Assembly: GCA_022825705.1 (NCBI GenBank)
Contig: JAJDWH010000032.1
Coordinates: 110,262 to 174,261 of the forward strand
Reading direction: 5' to 3'
DNA length: 64,000 nucleotides
DNA from: Alphaproteobacteria bacterium
GTDB lineage: Bacteria; Pseudomonadota; Alphaproteobacteria; TMED109
Below, piece by piece: positions 18,801-26,171 of this stretch; the stretch's first letter is position 1, and every line of letters starts with the position of its first letter. Made by a program: the position numbers and the translations under genes. Under the pieces are notes generated by a model. It had not been told where the DNA came from, did no database searches, and saw nothing but the letters and a program-made list of their open reading frames with translations.

Positions 18801-19898
18801 CCGGAGCATGGTCGGAATGCCGAGTGGATTCGCCGGCACAGCGCACTCGCCTACATGGATGAAGATGTCGAGTTCGACTTCGTTGCGGGAGACGTATCGG
18901 TCGAGGAAGACGTTCAGCGCTGTATCGGCCAGCTCCAGCGGCCGCTCAAGGGCGTGTTCCATCTTGCCGGATCCCTCGACGACTGCCTGCTCGACGATCT
19001 TTCGGCCGAGTCGCTTGCCAATGTGTTTGCCCCCAAGGCCCGTGGTGCGCTGCACCTGCACCGGGCCACCAATGGCCACCCCCTCGATCATTTCGTACTG
19101 TTCTCGTCGTCTGCCTCGGTTCTGGGCAACCCGGGTCAGATCAACTACGGCGCCGCCAACGCGTTTCTCGACGGCCTGGCGGCGAGCCGCCGTCGGCAGG
19201 GCCTGCCGGGCCTTTCGTACAACATGGCCGCCGTGGCCGACGCCGGCATGGCCGCGCTCAGCCTGCCGGTGCTCCGTATGATGCGGGCGGCGGGCCTGCC
19301 GGCAATCAGCAGTGATTTCGCTGTTTCCAATCTCGACTTCGCGCTTCGCTCCATGACTGATTCGGACCATCTTGTCTCGGTGTTGTTCGAGCGCCCGTTG
19401 TGGACGGCAGACCTCCCGGACTACATGCGCATTGGACGGCTGATGCGCAATCAGGATGCGTTCGAGGCTGGCGTGACCGGGGAACAGACGCTCGAGAGCG
19501 TGGCGGCGCAGATCGCCGCGAAGGTGGCGGAGCTGTGCGGTCATGACGAGGGCGGCGTCGAAGAGCCACTGTCCAGCTTCGGTCTCACCTCGATCTCGGT
19601 TGCCGAACTAGGAACGTTTATCCAGACGCAGTTCAATTACCGGGTGAGTGCGCTTGAACTCATGACGACAGCCTCGGCGCAGTCATTGGCACAAGGAATC
19701 ATCCACGGAAAGGATGAAGAGGAAGAGATCTCATCCGACGAGCCGACAGGGGAGGCGGCGGACACGTCGCCCGTCTTCACGGAGTGCGTGCAGCGGGCAC
19801 CGTCGCAATTCGCCAGCGCGCCTGAGGACCACTTTCCCAAGGACGTCGATGTCGCTGTAGCGGAATCTCCCCCGTTACGGCTCGAGGCGGCGGGATAG
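12822..19898 (+). CDS. swfA: Mono-modular type I PKS/FAS, SwfA-like (KS-AT-DH-psiMT-ER-KR-ACP)
   Basis: 2358 aa from the ATG at 12822 (an in-frame TTG lies at 12807). KS about 8-435, with Cys178 (TACSASL), His322 (EAHATGT) and His361 (NLGHMEA). AT about 540-860, with active Ser630 in GHSSGE and AFHS (744-747), the pattern of malonyl-CoA-specific ATs. DH about 915-1210, with His946 in ADHRVHH and Asp1123 in LLDGG. About 1230-1440 looks like a methyltransferase fold without the glycine-rich SAM loop. ER about 1615-1935, with HSAMGGVGQAAIALAK. KR about 1955-2190, with TGGQGGFG and Tyr2109 in QINYGAAN. ACP near 2225-2300, with the phosphopantetheine Ser2257 in GLTSIS. There is no thioesterase. 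All reductive domains appear intact, so a largely saturated chain is predicted, built iteratively by one module. With the next two genes it matches the sponge-associated swf family; the product is unknown. Confidence 0.88.
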   Translation: MSSQESDFPVAITGYSYRLPGGIHTDSDFWDLLSRREIVQESVTDRYGRGYRPIGGFSGPGRFASAYEGLIRDDEEKLFDRSLFGLSQSEMLSTDPQVRMLLTCAWEAFERVGWDLHSLRNSSTGVYIGAQVPPVSNWRPMRGAQPFDVTSISLAMLANRISYHFNLMGSSTTYCTACSASLTALHAAMNGLQRGDCEQALVGSVNYMGTARLSASFNALGVISPDGKCHSFDAEANGYMRSEGAFVFTIKPLAAAERDGDPIHAVIESTAVNAAGAADGSEGLAQGRYITAPTRHAQAELMRVAGTRAGRAPQEFDYIEAHATGTVVGDRIEGNAITDAFAGPEREAPLRIASVKSNLGHMEAAAFHCALLKVLLMLQRRTFAPISKNFVVPNPEIDFDRCPMQVQTDCEPFPERPVVVGINSFGFGGANGHCVVREYRPARPRIWSVPLAPEAGFMIPLSARTGSALTEGARQLRDFVAENEPDLYTLAGNLSRRRTHFAMRTSFAVRNREELVEALEAFAEDPPPVHSVDDGRRRVAMVFSGQGTQWAGCGRDLYDAEPVFRRAIDSIEAHWREHSEVSLRDACFGASQTELNEVQLAQPVIYMIQCALVELFKTWGVYPDCVVGHSSGEVAAAYASGALSLQEATRLVFHRATLQQRTAGSGRMLAIGLDRPGVEDLLTELGVAFGCGEDDSDQPTQVEIACENAPANTVICGTEEALQPVMAALDHRHLQNQLLPGNIAFHSTAMQPLKDDALAALSFLNDLDFDADVPFVSSVTGLPTRRLDNAYWWSNIRQPVRFAAAMQSITREIEPDVVLEIAPHCALQSTIAQCLEGSRTVPASIPTLTRETDVCIGFQTALGALFQAGVPLNFAAQYPRPQPIADRLPGHFREERAAMDLHCDNEMFVRQGEYSQGPLVGHRVPCEHLQFEARLSEADFPWLADHRVHHAAIMPAAGYIELILEALGGVPVQFKVLEFLQPCPVPRAPVRLQTALQPVPTDPEEFTFTISSRSYDVDASSEVHCRGKVRVLGSDPTLSVPMRLTDIDTEGFEASILADDQNFYERLQSVLSETFQYGPYFRTIQRVLVDSVSKAYLFDVEMDEGLWATGMEEGYVTCPPLLDGGLQIFLYHLLTAADLFAIPQRAERVTYLRRPTGPRITCHVTKPSDDWMNANERGQYSVRRGERSGGSISFYDSDTGDLIAYIGEYTYFTSNPRWNDLPNSKHQIRWQPKMLPAGQEFLDRLPGGEPEPATVIAALTRPDKGERYACHIVEFAGSREPDETILEQCVADLAQAAGHSEFWLVGDSEESTRDFYDAFHAHDVPLRFATFDVADSPDLDSGLLRPGAAEIVFLHREAAGFGQSEWETVRSLAVPGAWVLVEHDEGGVVSAGPGWKAVRAGERATLLQAPGLDRNQLDADALRSPRWVLGEPESWVSAWSACFEPQDKVHTIPDDAMQAGQFHVLDDWPEAANLEAVDYFCGQDPEDPTGEGAASRFVAFVQALVPYRIEHADGRCRLTVITRRAVHDVEDPRGSVLWGAVRSMAVEIDEEAKLDFRLVDLGDLDDLQTLRWLMHHDLRERELAVRKNDIWVPRMVSFRERYARIPAGAQPTYRLTLDNPGQINGLEMKTYEFPLLGPEDVEIDVAAAALNFRDIMVTLGLLPALAYERSALGHEVGMEGSGVIRRVGSAVQDHSVGDRVAFIQGGCIANRVMASQYRVFRKPDAINMDEAAASLSVYVTAYYSLIHLARLRKGARVLIHSAMGGVGQAAIALAKHVGAEIYATAGTEEKRAQLRSLGVRAAFDSHSFDWHDELMAATHGEGVDVVLNSLAGRHVHLCLEALRPGGWLCEIGKVDIYADNDLGLRVFRKNLRFAAIDVDRLMADDPALARELSIACLDLMEGGALPPLPVTVFPYEDFAKALRLMTTGRHQGKLVLRAPQGSGALGAPIADVRPLFDPAATYLVTGGQGGFGRRLLPYLAALGARHLTLMDRNPEHGRNAEWIRRHSALAYMDEDVEFDFVAGDVSVEEDVQRCIGQLQRPLKGVFHLAGSLDDCLLDDLSAESLANVFAPKARGALHLHRATNGHPLDHFVLFSSSASVLGNPGQINYGAANAFLDGLAASRRRQGLPGLSYNMAAVADAGMAALSLPVLRMMRAAGLPAISSDFAVSNLDFALRSMTDSDHLVSVLFERPLWTADLPDYMRIGRLMRNQDAFEAGVTGEQTLESVAAQIAAKVAELCGHDEGGVEEPLSSFGLTSISVAELGTFIQTQFNYRVSALELMTTASAQSLAQGIIHGKDEEEEISSDEPTGEAADTSPVFTECVQRAPSQFASAPEDHFPKDVDVAVAESPPLRLEAAG

Positions 19899-19912
19899 AA
19901 GGGACCGTGGTC

Positions 19913-21655
19913 ATGCGGAACGCGCTCTTGGTCTATCCGGAGCATCCCCCTACCTACTGGGGAGCGAACTTCGCGCTGGAACTCGTGGGAATCAAGGCGG
20001 CCTTTCCGCCACTCGGCCTCCTGACCATCGCGGCGCTGTTTCCGCCGAAATACAACCTCCGCGTCGTGGACATGAACGTGGACCCCATGACCGATTCGGA
20101 CCTGGAATGGGCCGACATGGTGTTTACGTCCACGATGATCGTGCAGCGGGTATCCCTCCAGACGGTCATCGATCGCTGCAACCGGGCAGGGGTGCCGGTC
20201 GTGGCCGGGGGGCCGCATCCGACGACGTTTCACGATGAGATCCACGGTGTCGATTACTTCGTCCTGGACGAGGCTGAAGAGACGTTCCCCCAGTTTCTGC
20301 GCGACTTGGAGAACGGCACACCGAGCAAGATGTATCGGGAACCGCGAAAACCGGATGTGAGCCGGACGCCGATCCCGCGCTTCGACCTCATCGACATGAA
20401 GAGCTACCACTCGATGGGCGTCCAGTTCTCGCGGGGGTGTCCATTCGATTGCGAGTTTTGCGACATCACCAAGCTTTACGGCCGGGTGCCCCGGACCAAG
20501 TCACCGGATCAGATGGTGCGTGAATTCGACGTACTGTTCGACCTCGGCTGGCGGGGCCCCGTGTTCCTCGTCGACGACAACTTCATCGGCAACAAACGCG
20601 ACGCGATGAACCTGCTGCCGGTACTGGCGGAATGGCAGCAGGCGCGCGGTTACCCGTTCCTCCTGAGCACCGAGGCAAGCCTGAATCTCGCGCGCATGGA
20701 CGACCTGATGGAAGCCATGATCTTGGCCGGCTTCGACACCGTGTTCCTGGGTATCGAAACCCCCAACCCCGAGGCCCTGCTCAAGACCAAGAAACCCCAG
20801 AACACCAGCAAGGAAGAAGAGAACTTCCTGTTTCAGGCAGTCCGGAGGATCCAGCGCAAGGGCATGCAGGTGCAGGGAGGATTCATCCTTGGCCTGGACG
20901 GCGATGACGAGAATGTGTTCGACATCCAGATCGAGTTCATTCAGGCGGCCGGGATTCCCGTCGCCCCGATCTATCTCCTGACGGCACTGAAGGGCACGGA
21001 CATGTACAAGCGCCTTCAGGATGAAGGTCGCCTGCTCGACGTGGCGATTGGTACCCAGGCCACCATCCTGAACTTCAAGACAGAACTGGATCACCGTACG
21101 TTGCTCGAAGGATATGGGCGCGTGACCTCCACGCTCTACGATCCGACACTGGAGAATTATTTCAGGCGCTGTCTGACGCTGTTCGAGCACTTGAAGCCGG
21201 TTCCGCACCTGCAGAAACCCAAGAGCAAGAACTCGGTCTTCACAGATCTGATGGGTGTGCGCGGACGTCTCTCGCCGGAGCAGGTCCCGGGCTACACGAA
21301 GTTTGTGGCGGAGGTTTCGAGAAAGCATCCCCGGATGCTTCCGAAGGCCATCCGGCTGGCGGCATTGGGTTACCACTTCGAGAAGATCACCCGTCAGCAA
21401 ATCGCGATCCATGACTTCAAGGAGTTTCTGGCGGAGGAACTGGAGTCGTTCAAAGAAGACGCGGCAGCGTGTGCCGAACAACCGGGGCACGTGGACGTCC
21501 TGCGACAGAGGCTGTTTGCGGACGTCAACACCCGTTACAAGTCGATCCCGGGCGACTTCCGCTACCACAGCGACGGAATCGACACCGCCCTGGACTCCTT
21601 CCGCACGGCCATCAACGTGCAGGCTGCGCAGCAGGCGCAGCTGCCGGCCGCCTGA
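19913..21655 (+). CDS. swfC: B12-binding-domain radical SAM protein, SwfC-like (DUF4070 type)
   Basis: 580 aa from the ATG at 19913, with AAGGGA 8 nt upstream (a GTG at 19907 is too close to it). The N-terminal 160 residues have the fold pattern of a B12-binding domain (RNALLVYPEHPPTYW, FPPLGLLTIAALFP, VVAGGPHPT), but the DxHxxG cobalamin motif is not seen. The radical SAM core has the cluster motif CPFDCEFC (Cys176, Cys180, Cys183), followed by FLVDDNFIGNKRDAM and GIETPNPEALLKTKK. The C-terminal third resembles the DUF4070 extension of this family. It sits 15 bp after swfA and 37 bp before swfB, in one operon. The reaction is unknown; modification of the acyl chain is a reasonable inference. 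Confidence 0.85.
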   Translation: MRNALLVYPEHPPTYWGANFALELVGIKAAFPPLGLLTIAALFPPKYNLRVVDMNVDPMTDSDLEWADMVFTSTMIVQRVSLQTVIDRCNRAGVPVVAGGPHPTTFHDEIHGVDYFVLDEAEETFPQFLRDLENGTPSKMYREPRKPDVSRTPIPRFDLIDMKSYHSMGVQFSRGCPFDCEFCDITKLYGRVPRTKSPDQMVREFDVLFDLGWRGPVFLVDDNFIGNKRDAMNLLPVLAEWQQARGYPFLLSTEASLNLARMDDLMEAMILAGFDTVFLGIETPNPEALLKTKKPQNTSKEEENFLFQAVRRIQRKGMQVQGGFILGLDGDDENVFDIQIEFIQAAGIPVAPIYLLTALKGTDMYKRLQDEGRLLDVAIGTQATILNFKTELDHRTLLEGYGRVTSTLYDPTLENYFRRCLTLFEHLKPVPHLQKPKSKNSVFTDLMGVRGRLSPEQVPGYTKFVAEVSRKHPRMLPKAIRLAALGYHFEKITRQQIAIHDFKEFLAEELESFKEDAAACAEQPGHVDVLRQRLFADVNTRYKSIPGDFRYHSDGIDTALDSFRTAINVQAAQQAQLPAA

Positions 21656-21691
21656 GGAACCGTCGGGCCGCACCATCCAGGGATCGAATGC

Positions 21692-24232
21692 ATGACCGAC
21701 AATGCCGTTGCGGACACGGCGGTATCGCCGCTTGCGGGGGAACTTCCGCCAGATTGCCAGAGAGATGTCAACGCGCTGCGCCGGTTTATCCACGATGTCA
21801 TCAGTGAGGAAGCCCCGTCTGCGGCAGTTCCTCCAACGGACGTTCGAGAGGTATTGCTCACCGGCGTTACGGGGTTCATTGGACGTTTTTTCCTGTACGA
21901 GCTCCTTCGGCAGGATTCCCGTGTGGTCGTGCACTGCCTGGTTCGGGCGGAAGATTCGGAGCGCGGATTCGACCGGGTCCGCCATGCGATGTCCGAGGCG
22001 GAAATCTGGGATGAGGATTTCGCACCGCGGATCCGCGCAATCCCTGGCGACATCGGGCTATCGCGATTCGGGCTTGACGATACCGAGTTTGACAGCCTGT
22101 GCGGGCGGATCGACGCGATCTATCATCTCGCCGCTGACATCACGCTCTCTTCTTCCTACATGGCCATCCGTGAAGTCAACACGCTCAGCCTTCGTAACGT
22201 GCTGGAGCTGTGCCTCCGGACTCGCTACAAGTACCTGTACTACGCGTCCTCAATGGGCGTGTTTCCGCAGTACTTCTTTTCCTTCGCACACGAGTTCAAG
22301 CGAAGTCGGATCCAGCATCAAATGCAGCCGGATCTGACTCGCATGAAGCGGATGTTCCCGATTGGTTTGCTCGGTTATCCCTGGAGCAAGCTGGTATCCG
22401 AGCAAATCCTCCTGTTTGCCCAGCAGGCCGGTATGCCGCTGGCAGTTTTCCGCCTGCCGCAAACCGGTCTGTCAAGTAGCGGCTACACGCCGGCACATGA
22501 CCTATCAATAAAGATACTGGCCGCCGTCGGTGAAATCGGCATCATGCCGAAAGGGTTCTCGTTTCGCTCCAGCAACGAAGTCGTCGACACGGTGGCCCGA
22601 ATTTGCGTGGCGATATCCCTGAACGCAAGCCGGCGCTTCACGATCTACCACTGCTGCAATCCGGAACTGGATCACCATGATCTGGAACCGGCGGACTTCG
22701 GATTGTACTGGCCCGAGGTTTCCTACGAGGCATTCAAGCGGGCGTGTCAGGTCCATGGTCAACGATCACCGTTGCATGGCCACTGGGCGGTGCTGGACCA
22801 TTTCGGGAAGTACTGGTTCAGCAGGAACAAGCCTGTGGACCAGCTACCGATGTGCGACCGTGCCATTCGCGAGGACTGTCCATTTCCCATCAAATGGATG
22901 GGCCCCCTGACTAAGCTTCGACGCTCCCACCGATGGATTCGGGCCCACCGGGAGGATTGGCCATATACAGTTCATCAAAGCAGTCTTGACTTCGATGGTC
23001 TGATCAGCCGGGCGGAACAGTACGCGAGGGACGAGGGGGCGGCTTTCGAGTCCGTGTATCCCGCGTGGATGCGTGAGGGTCTGGGGCAGTTGGTGCAGGC
23101 CTTGCAGGAGCCTGGAGTCAGGCTGCAGCAGGACAGGCTGGCCGATACGGTATACAGCCTGAGTCGTTTCCTGCGCGGCAATGCGGCGCTCGCCGGTGAG
23201 CGGTTGCGTCACCCCGAAATCGACCGCGAGAACGTTGTCCGGCCGGTATTCATTGTCGGGATCAATCGTACCGGCACCACGTATCTCCATCGCCTGTTGG
23301 CCCGAGACCCGCGGTTCTGGGCATTGCGGCAATACGAGTACATCGAGCCGGTGCTGCCGGACGGCGACTATGCCGGCATTGGCGGCACCCCTGCAGACCC
23401 CCGCCGAATACGGACAGAGGAAATATTCCGTGCCTCTCGGTTCGCTGAAGTGTTCGCCGGGATTCACGATTTCGACATGGATGAACCGGAAGAGGATTAC
23501 CCGATCTTCCGAATGACCTTCACATCGTGGGTCTTCCTCGCCCAGTTCCCTATTCCGGGGTACGCCCGCTGGTTAGCCGAACGTGGTGGATGCAGGGAAG
23601 CCTACGATTTCCATCGGCGCACCATGCAGCACTTCAACTGGCAGCGGCGGCAGCGCTCTCCGGAGCACAGTGGCCAGTGGCTACTCAAGATGCCCTTCCA
23701 TTTGATGGAACTCGATACCTTGATGGCAACCTATCCCGACGCCCTGTTCATTCAGACCCATCGGGAGCCGAGGCAATTCATGGGGTCGTGGAACAGCTTG
23801 GTGGAACGGATTCGTTCGCTCAACAGCGATCGGGTTATCCGCTCCGAGGTCGGTGCCGAGCAGTTGTCGCTCATGAGCAGGATGCTGGACCGGGGAACCC
23901 GATTTCGAGAGTCGCATCCGGAGTTGGAACCCCGCTGGGTCGACGTGAACTACCATGAACTGGTTCGCGATCCGATAGCAGTGGTAGAGGCCGTCTACGG
24001 TCGGTTCGGGTGGTCGCTCACGGGGGCAGCCGTGAACGAAATGACCGGCTGGCTGGATCAGCAGGCGGAACGGCGGCGGCAGGAGACTCGACACCGATAC
24101 ACCCTGGAAGACTACGGTTTGACTCATGCCCGGGTTGACGCGGCGTTCGCCGGTTATGCCAAGTTTCTCGCGACCCGAAACTACGTGCACGACGTGAAGC
24201 CGACGCCGTCAGTCCGTCGTGATACTATCTGA
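21692..24232 (+). CDS. swfB: Thioester reductase-sulfotransferase fusion, SwfB-like
   Basis: 846 aa with two catalytic regions. Residues about 50-390 form an NAD(P)-dependent thioester-reductase-type SDR: LLTGVTGFIGRFFLYELL (55-72), YYASSMGVFPQ and the Tyr229-x-x-x-Lys233 pair in GYPWSKLVSE. Residues about 515-830 form a PAPS-dependent sulfotransferase: 5'-phosphosulfate loop VGINRTGTTYLHRLL (about 522-536), LKMPFHLMELDTL and the 3'-phosphate-binding segment THREPRQFMGSWNS. The simplest reading is reductive release of an ACP-bound chain as aldehyde or alcohol, followed by O-sulfation; this is inference. A reductase/sulfotransferase protein is the defining partner of SwfA in the swf family. 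Last gene of the operon. Confidence 0.86.
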   Translation: MTDNAVADTAVSPLAGELPPDCQRDVNALRRFIHDVISEEAPSAAVPPTDVREVLLTGVTGFIGRFFLYELLRQDSRVVVHCLVRAEDSERGFDRVRHAMSEAEIWDEDFAPRIRAIPGDIGLSRFGLDDTEFDSLCGRIDAIYHLAADITLSSSYMAIREVNTLSLRNVLELCLRTRYKYLYYASSMGVFPQYFFSFAHEFKRSRIQHQMQPDLTRMKRMFPIGLLGYPWSKLVSEQILLFAQQAGMPLAVFRLPQTGLSSSGYTPAHDLSIKILAAVGEIGIMPKGFSFRSSNEVVDTVARICVAISLNASRRFTIYHCCNPELDHHDLEPADFGLYWPEVSYEAFKRACQVHGQRSPLHGHWAVLDHFGKYWFSRNKPVDQLPMCDRAIREDCPFPIKWMGPLTKLRRSHRWIRAHREDWPYTVHQSSLDFDGLISRAEQYARDEGAAFESVYPAWMREGLGQLVQALQEPGVRLQQDRLADTVYSLSRFLRGNAALAGERLRHPEIDRENVVRPVFIVGINRTGTTYLHRLLARDPRFWALRQYEYIEPVLPDGDYAGIGGTPADPRRIRTEEIFRASRFAEVFAGIHDFDMDEPEEDYPIFRMTFTSWVFLAQFPIPGYARWLAERGGCREAYDFHRRTMQHFNWQRRQRSPEHSGQWLLKMPFHLMELDTLMATYPDALFIQTHREPRQFMGSWNSLVERIRSLNSDRVIRSEVGAEQLSLMSRMLDRGTRFRESHPELEPRWVDVNYHELVRDPIAVVEAVYGRFGWSLTGAAVNEMTGWLDQQAERRRQETRHRYTLEDYGLTHARVDAAFAGYAKFLATRNYVHDVKPTPSVRRDTI

Positions 24233-24655
24233 CGTCAAGACCTTTGAACATGAATCGACTGATACGAGCGCCTTGACACGCTCATCCGGTTGCCAGTGCC
24301 CAGATGCTGGCGTTCCCTTGCGAATGCGAAATTGATATGCAGTTTGAACCGACGTGCCCGACGTCACGGTTTCCGGCACACCGGCCGTCGCTGCCTCGCG
24401 AGAGGTACGAGGTCATCATCAGATGTTTGATGTTAAACGGATTGTCAGCACCGGTTGAGCGCCCGTCGACGACGCGCGTCGGTGTTCGGATGCAGGGAGT
24501 CGCCCTGAGGCAAGTTGGAGACATTCACGGGGGTCCGTATAACGTGTACGCCGCCGACGGGGCGGCACGTATCATTGCCGGCAAGGACGACAGTCGCTCG
24601 TGTGCTAACTGCGGACGTTACGCAGCGTATTCCGGCCGGATGAAGGAGAATTGAG
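24233..24655. other. Intergenic region after the swf operon
   Basis: 423 bp with no credible gene. The open frame 24304-24654 has no family features. Small inverted repeats occur (for example GAGCG and CGCTC around 24269-24286), but none has a U-tract, so no terminator can be assigned. A leader for the downstream aminotransferase gene is likely. Confidence 0.45.
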
Positions 24656-25897
24656 GTGGCAGTGACCATTGACTATGCGGCGCTGCTAGCGCCTGATCTC
24701 CCAGCACCTGCTCCGAGTTGGCAGGGCCGCCCGCCCTACAACTTCATCGGCGGGCACGTCGATGCGGCCAGCGTGCCGGTCGAGGACATGATCACGGCTA
24801 CAGCGACGGCTCTCCGGCGGGACGGAGCCACGTTGTCTACCTACGGACTGGAGAGCGGCCCGCTTGGTTATCGACCGCTCCGGGAGTTCGTCGCTGCAAA
24901 ACTCAAGAAGCGCAGTGGCCTGTCGGTCTCGCCTGATGGTGTCCTGATCACCTCCGGATCGATACAGGCGCTGGAACTTGTTTACGGGGTCTTTTGCTGT
25001 CCCGGCGATACGGTTCTGGTTGAGCAGTTCACCTATGCGGGCACACTCAGCCGGCTCCGTAGTCTCGGCGTGAACCCGGTCGGCATCCCGCTCGACGAAA
25101 GCGGCATGCGCACGGATCGGCTGGCTGCGAAGCTGGCCGAGCTCAAGGCGCTGGCAATCCAGCCGAAGTTCATCTACGTCATTCCGACCGTCCAGAATCC
25201 TGACGGCAGCATCATGCCCGAGGCGCGGCGCGCGGAACTGCTCGAAGTGTCCGCCGAATACGGCGTGCCGATTTTCGAGGATGAGTGCTACGCGGACCTG
25301 TTGTGGACGGGCGAACGTCCGCCAGCCATTGCGGCCATGGATCGCCGCCAACAGGTCATTCACTGCGGCTCGTTTTCGAAGACTATCGCGCCGGCTCTGC
25401 GAGTGGGTTACATCGTTGCGGGGCCCAGTCTCGTGGCGCAAATGGCCGCCTGCAAGGAAGACGGCGGCACCGGCGCCCTCGAGCAGATGATGCTGTCCGA
25501 GTATTGCCGAGTGCATTTTGACGACCATGTCGCCACGGTCACCGCGCTGCTCAAGGACAAGCTCGACGTGATGATCGAGGCACTGGAGGAGAACTTCGGA
25601 ACGACGGCCGAATTCACGCCGCCTCCCGGCGGGATCTTCCTGTGGGTCTCGTTTCCGGATGCCGTGGATGCCACGAAGCTGGCTGCCGCCGCGTCCGCCC
25701 GGGGAGTGGCCATCAATCCCGGACCCGACTGGTCAGCCGATGCTGCGCCGGCGCGTTCGCGGATACGCCTTTGTTTCGGGAACCCGACGGCAGATGCGAT
25801 TCGGGAGGGTGTGAAGGTGCTCGCAGACGTCTGTCACGAGGAATTCGGCATTCCGGTGCGGAGCGCGAATATCGAGCGGAACAGGTTGACGGGCTGA
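24656..25897 (+). CDS. PLP-dependent aminotransferase, class I/II (2-aminoadipate type)
   Basis: 413 aa, GTG start with AGGAGA 8 nt upstream. It has the fold-type I plan of the LysN/MocR-aminotransferase group: YGLESGPLGYRPLREFVA near the N-terminus, the ITSGSIQALELVY block, IPTVQNPDGS for the cofactor ring, and the Schiff-base Lys in CGSFSKTIAPALRVGY; the substrate-carboxylate Arg lies near SRIRLCFGNP. There is no DNA-binding domain, so it is an enzyme rather than a MocR regulator. Substrate specificity cannot be read; 2-aminoadipate, aromatic or branched-chain amino acids are possible. It lies 423 bp after swfB on the same strand, and no link with the swf pathway is evident. Confidence 0.85.
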   Translation: MAVTIDYAALLAPDLPAPAPSWQGRPPYNFIGGHVDAASVPVEDMITATATALRRDGATLSTYGLESGPLGYRPLREFVAAKLKKRSGLSVSPDGVLITSGSIQALELVYGVFCCPGDTVLVEQFTYAGTLSRLRSLGVNPVGIPLDESGMRTDRLAAKLAELKALAIQPKFIYVIPTVQNPDGSIMPEARRAELLEVSAEYGVPIFEDECYADLLWTGERPPAIAAMDRRQQVIHCGSFSKTIAPALRVGYIVAGPSLVAQMAACKEDGGTGALEQMMLSEYCRVHFDDHVATVTALLKDKLDVMIEALEENFGTTAEFTPPPGGIFLWVSFPDAVDATKLAAAASARGVAINPGPDWSADAAPARSRIRLCFGNPTADAIREGVKVLADVCHEEFGIPVRSANIERNRLTG

Positions 25898-26171
25898 CCG
25901 GGCGCCAGCGCCGGTCCCGGTGAGGGGGAAGCCGCCCACTCGGCCGGAGAGACTGCCCGCACCCATCCGGGGATTGACGCTCGATCCAATCGGGATGAGC
26001 CCGACTTCTTGGAGAGTGCGGGGTTCCGGCGGTCAACGTGAACCCCTGCCGACATGAGCGACAGTGCGCGTGCAATCCAAGTCCCGGAATGCTAATTCAT
26101 CCGCTTCGGCGTCCCCAAGGTCCGGATGCCGGATTCCGCAGATGTCCGCTAAGCCCTTGAAGGAAGACGCC

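Noticed and set aside
20501..21985. 494-aa minus-strand open frame
   Set aside because: Antisense to swfC and the start of swfB; Arg/Gln/Val-rich shadow without domains.
25896..25916. GACCGG/CCGGTC hairpin at the end of the aminotransferase gene
   Set aside because: Overlaps the stop codon, has no U-tract, and such repeats are common by chance at this GC content.
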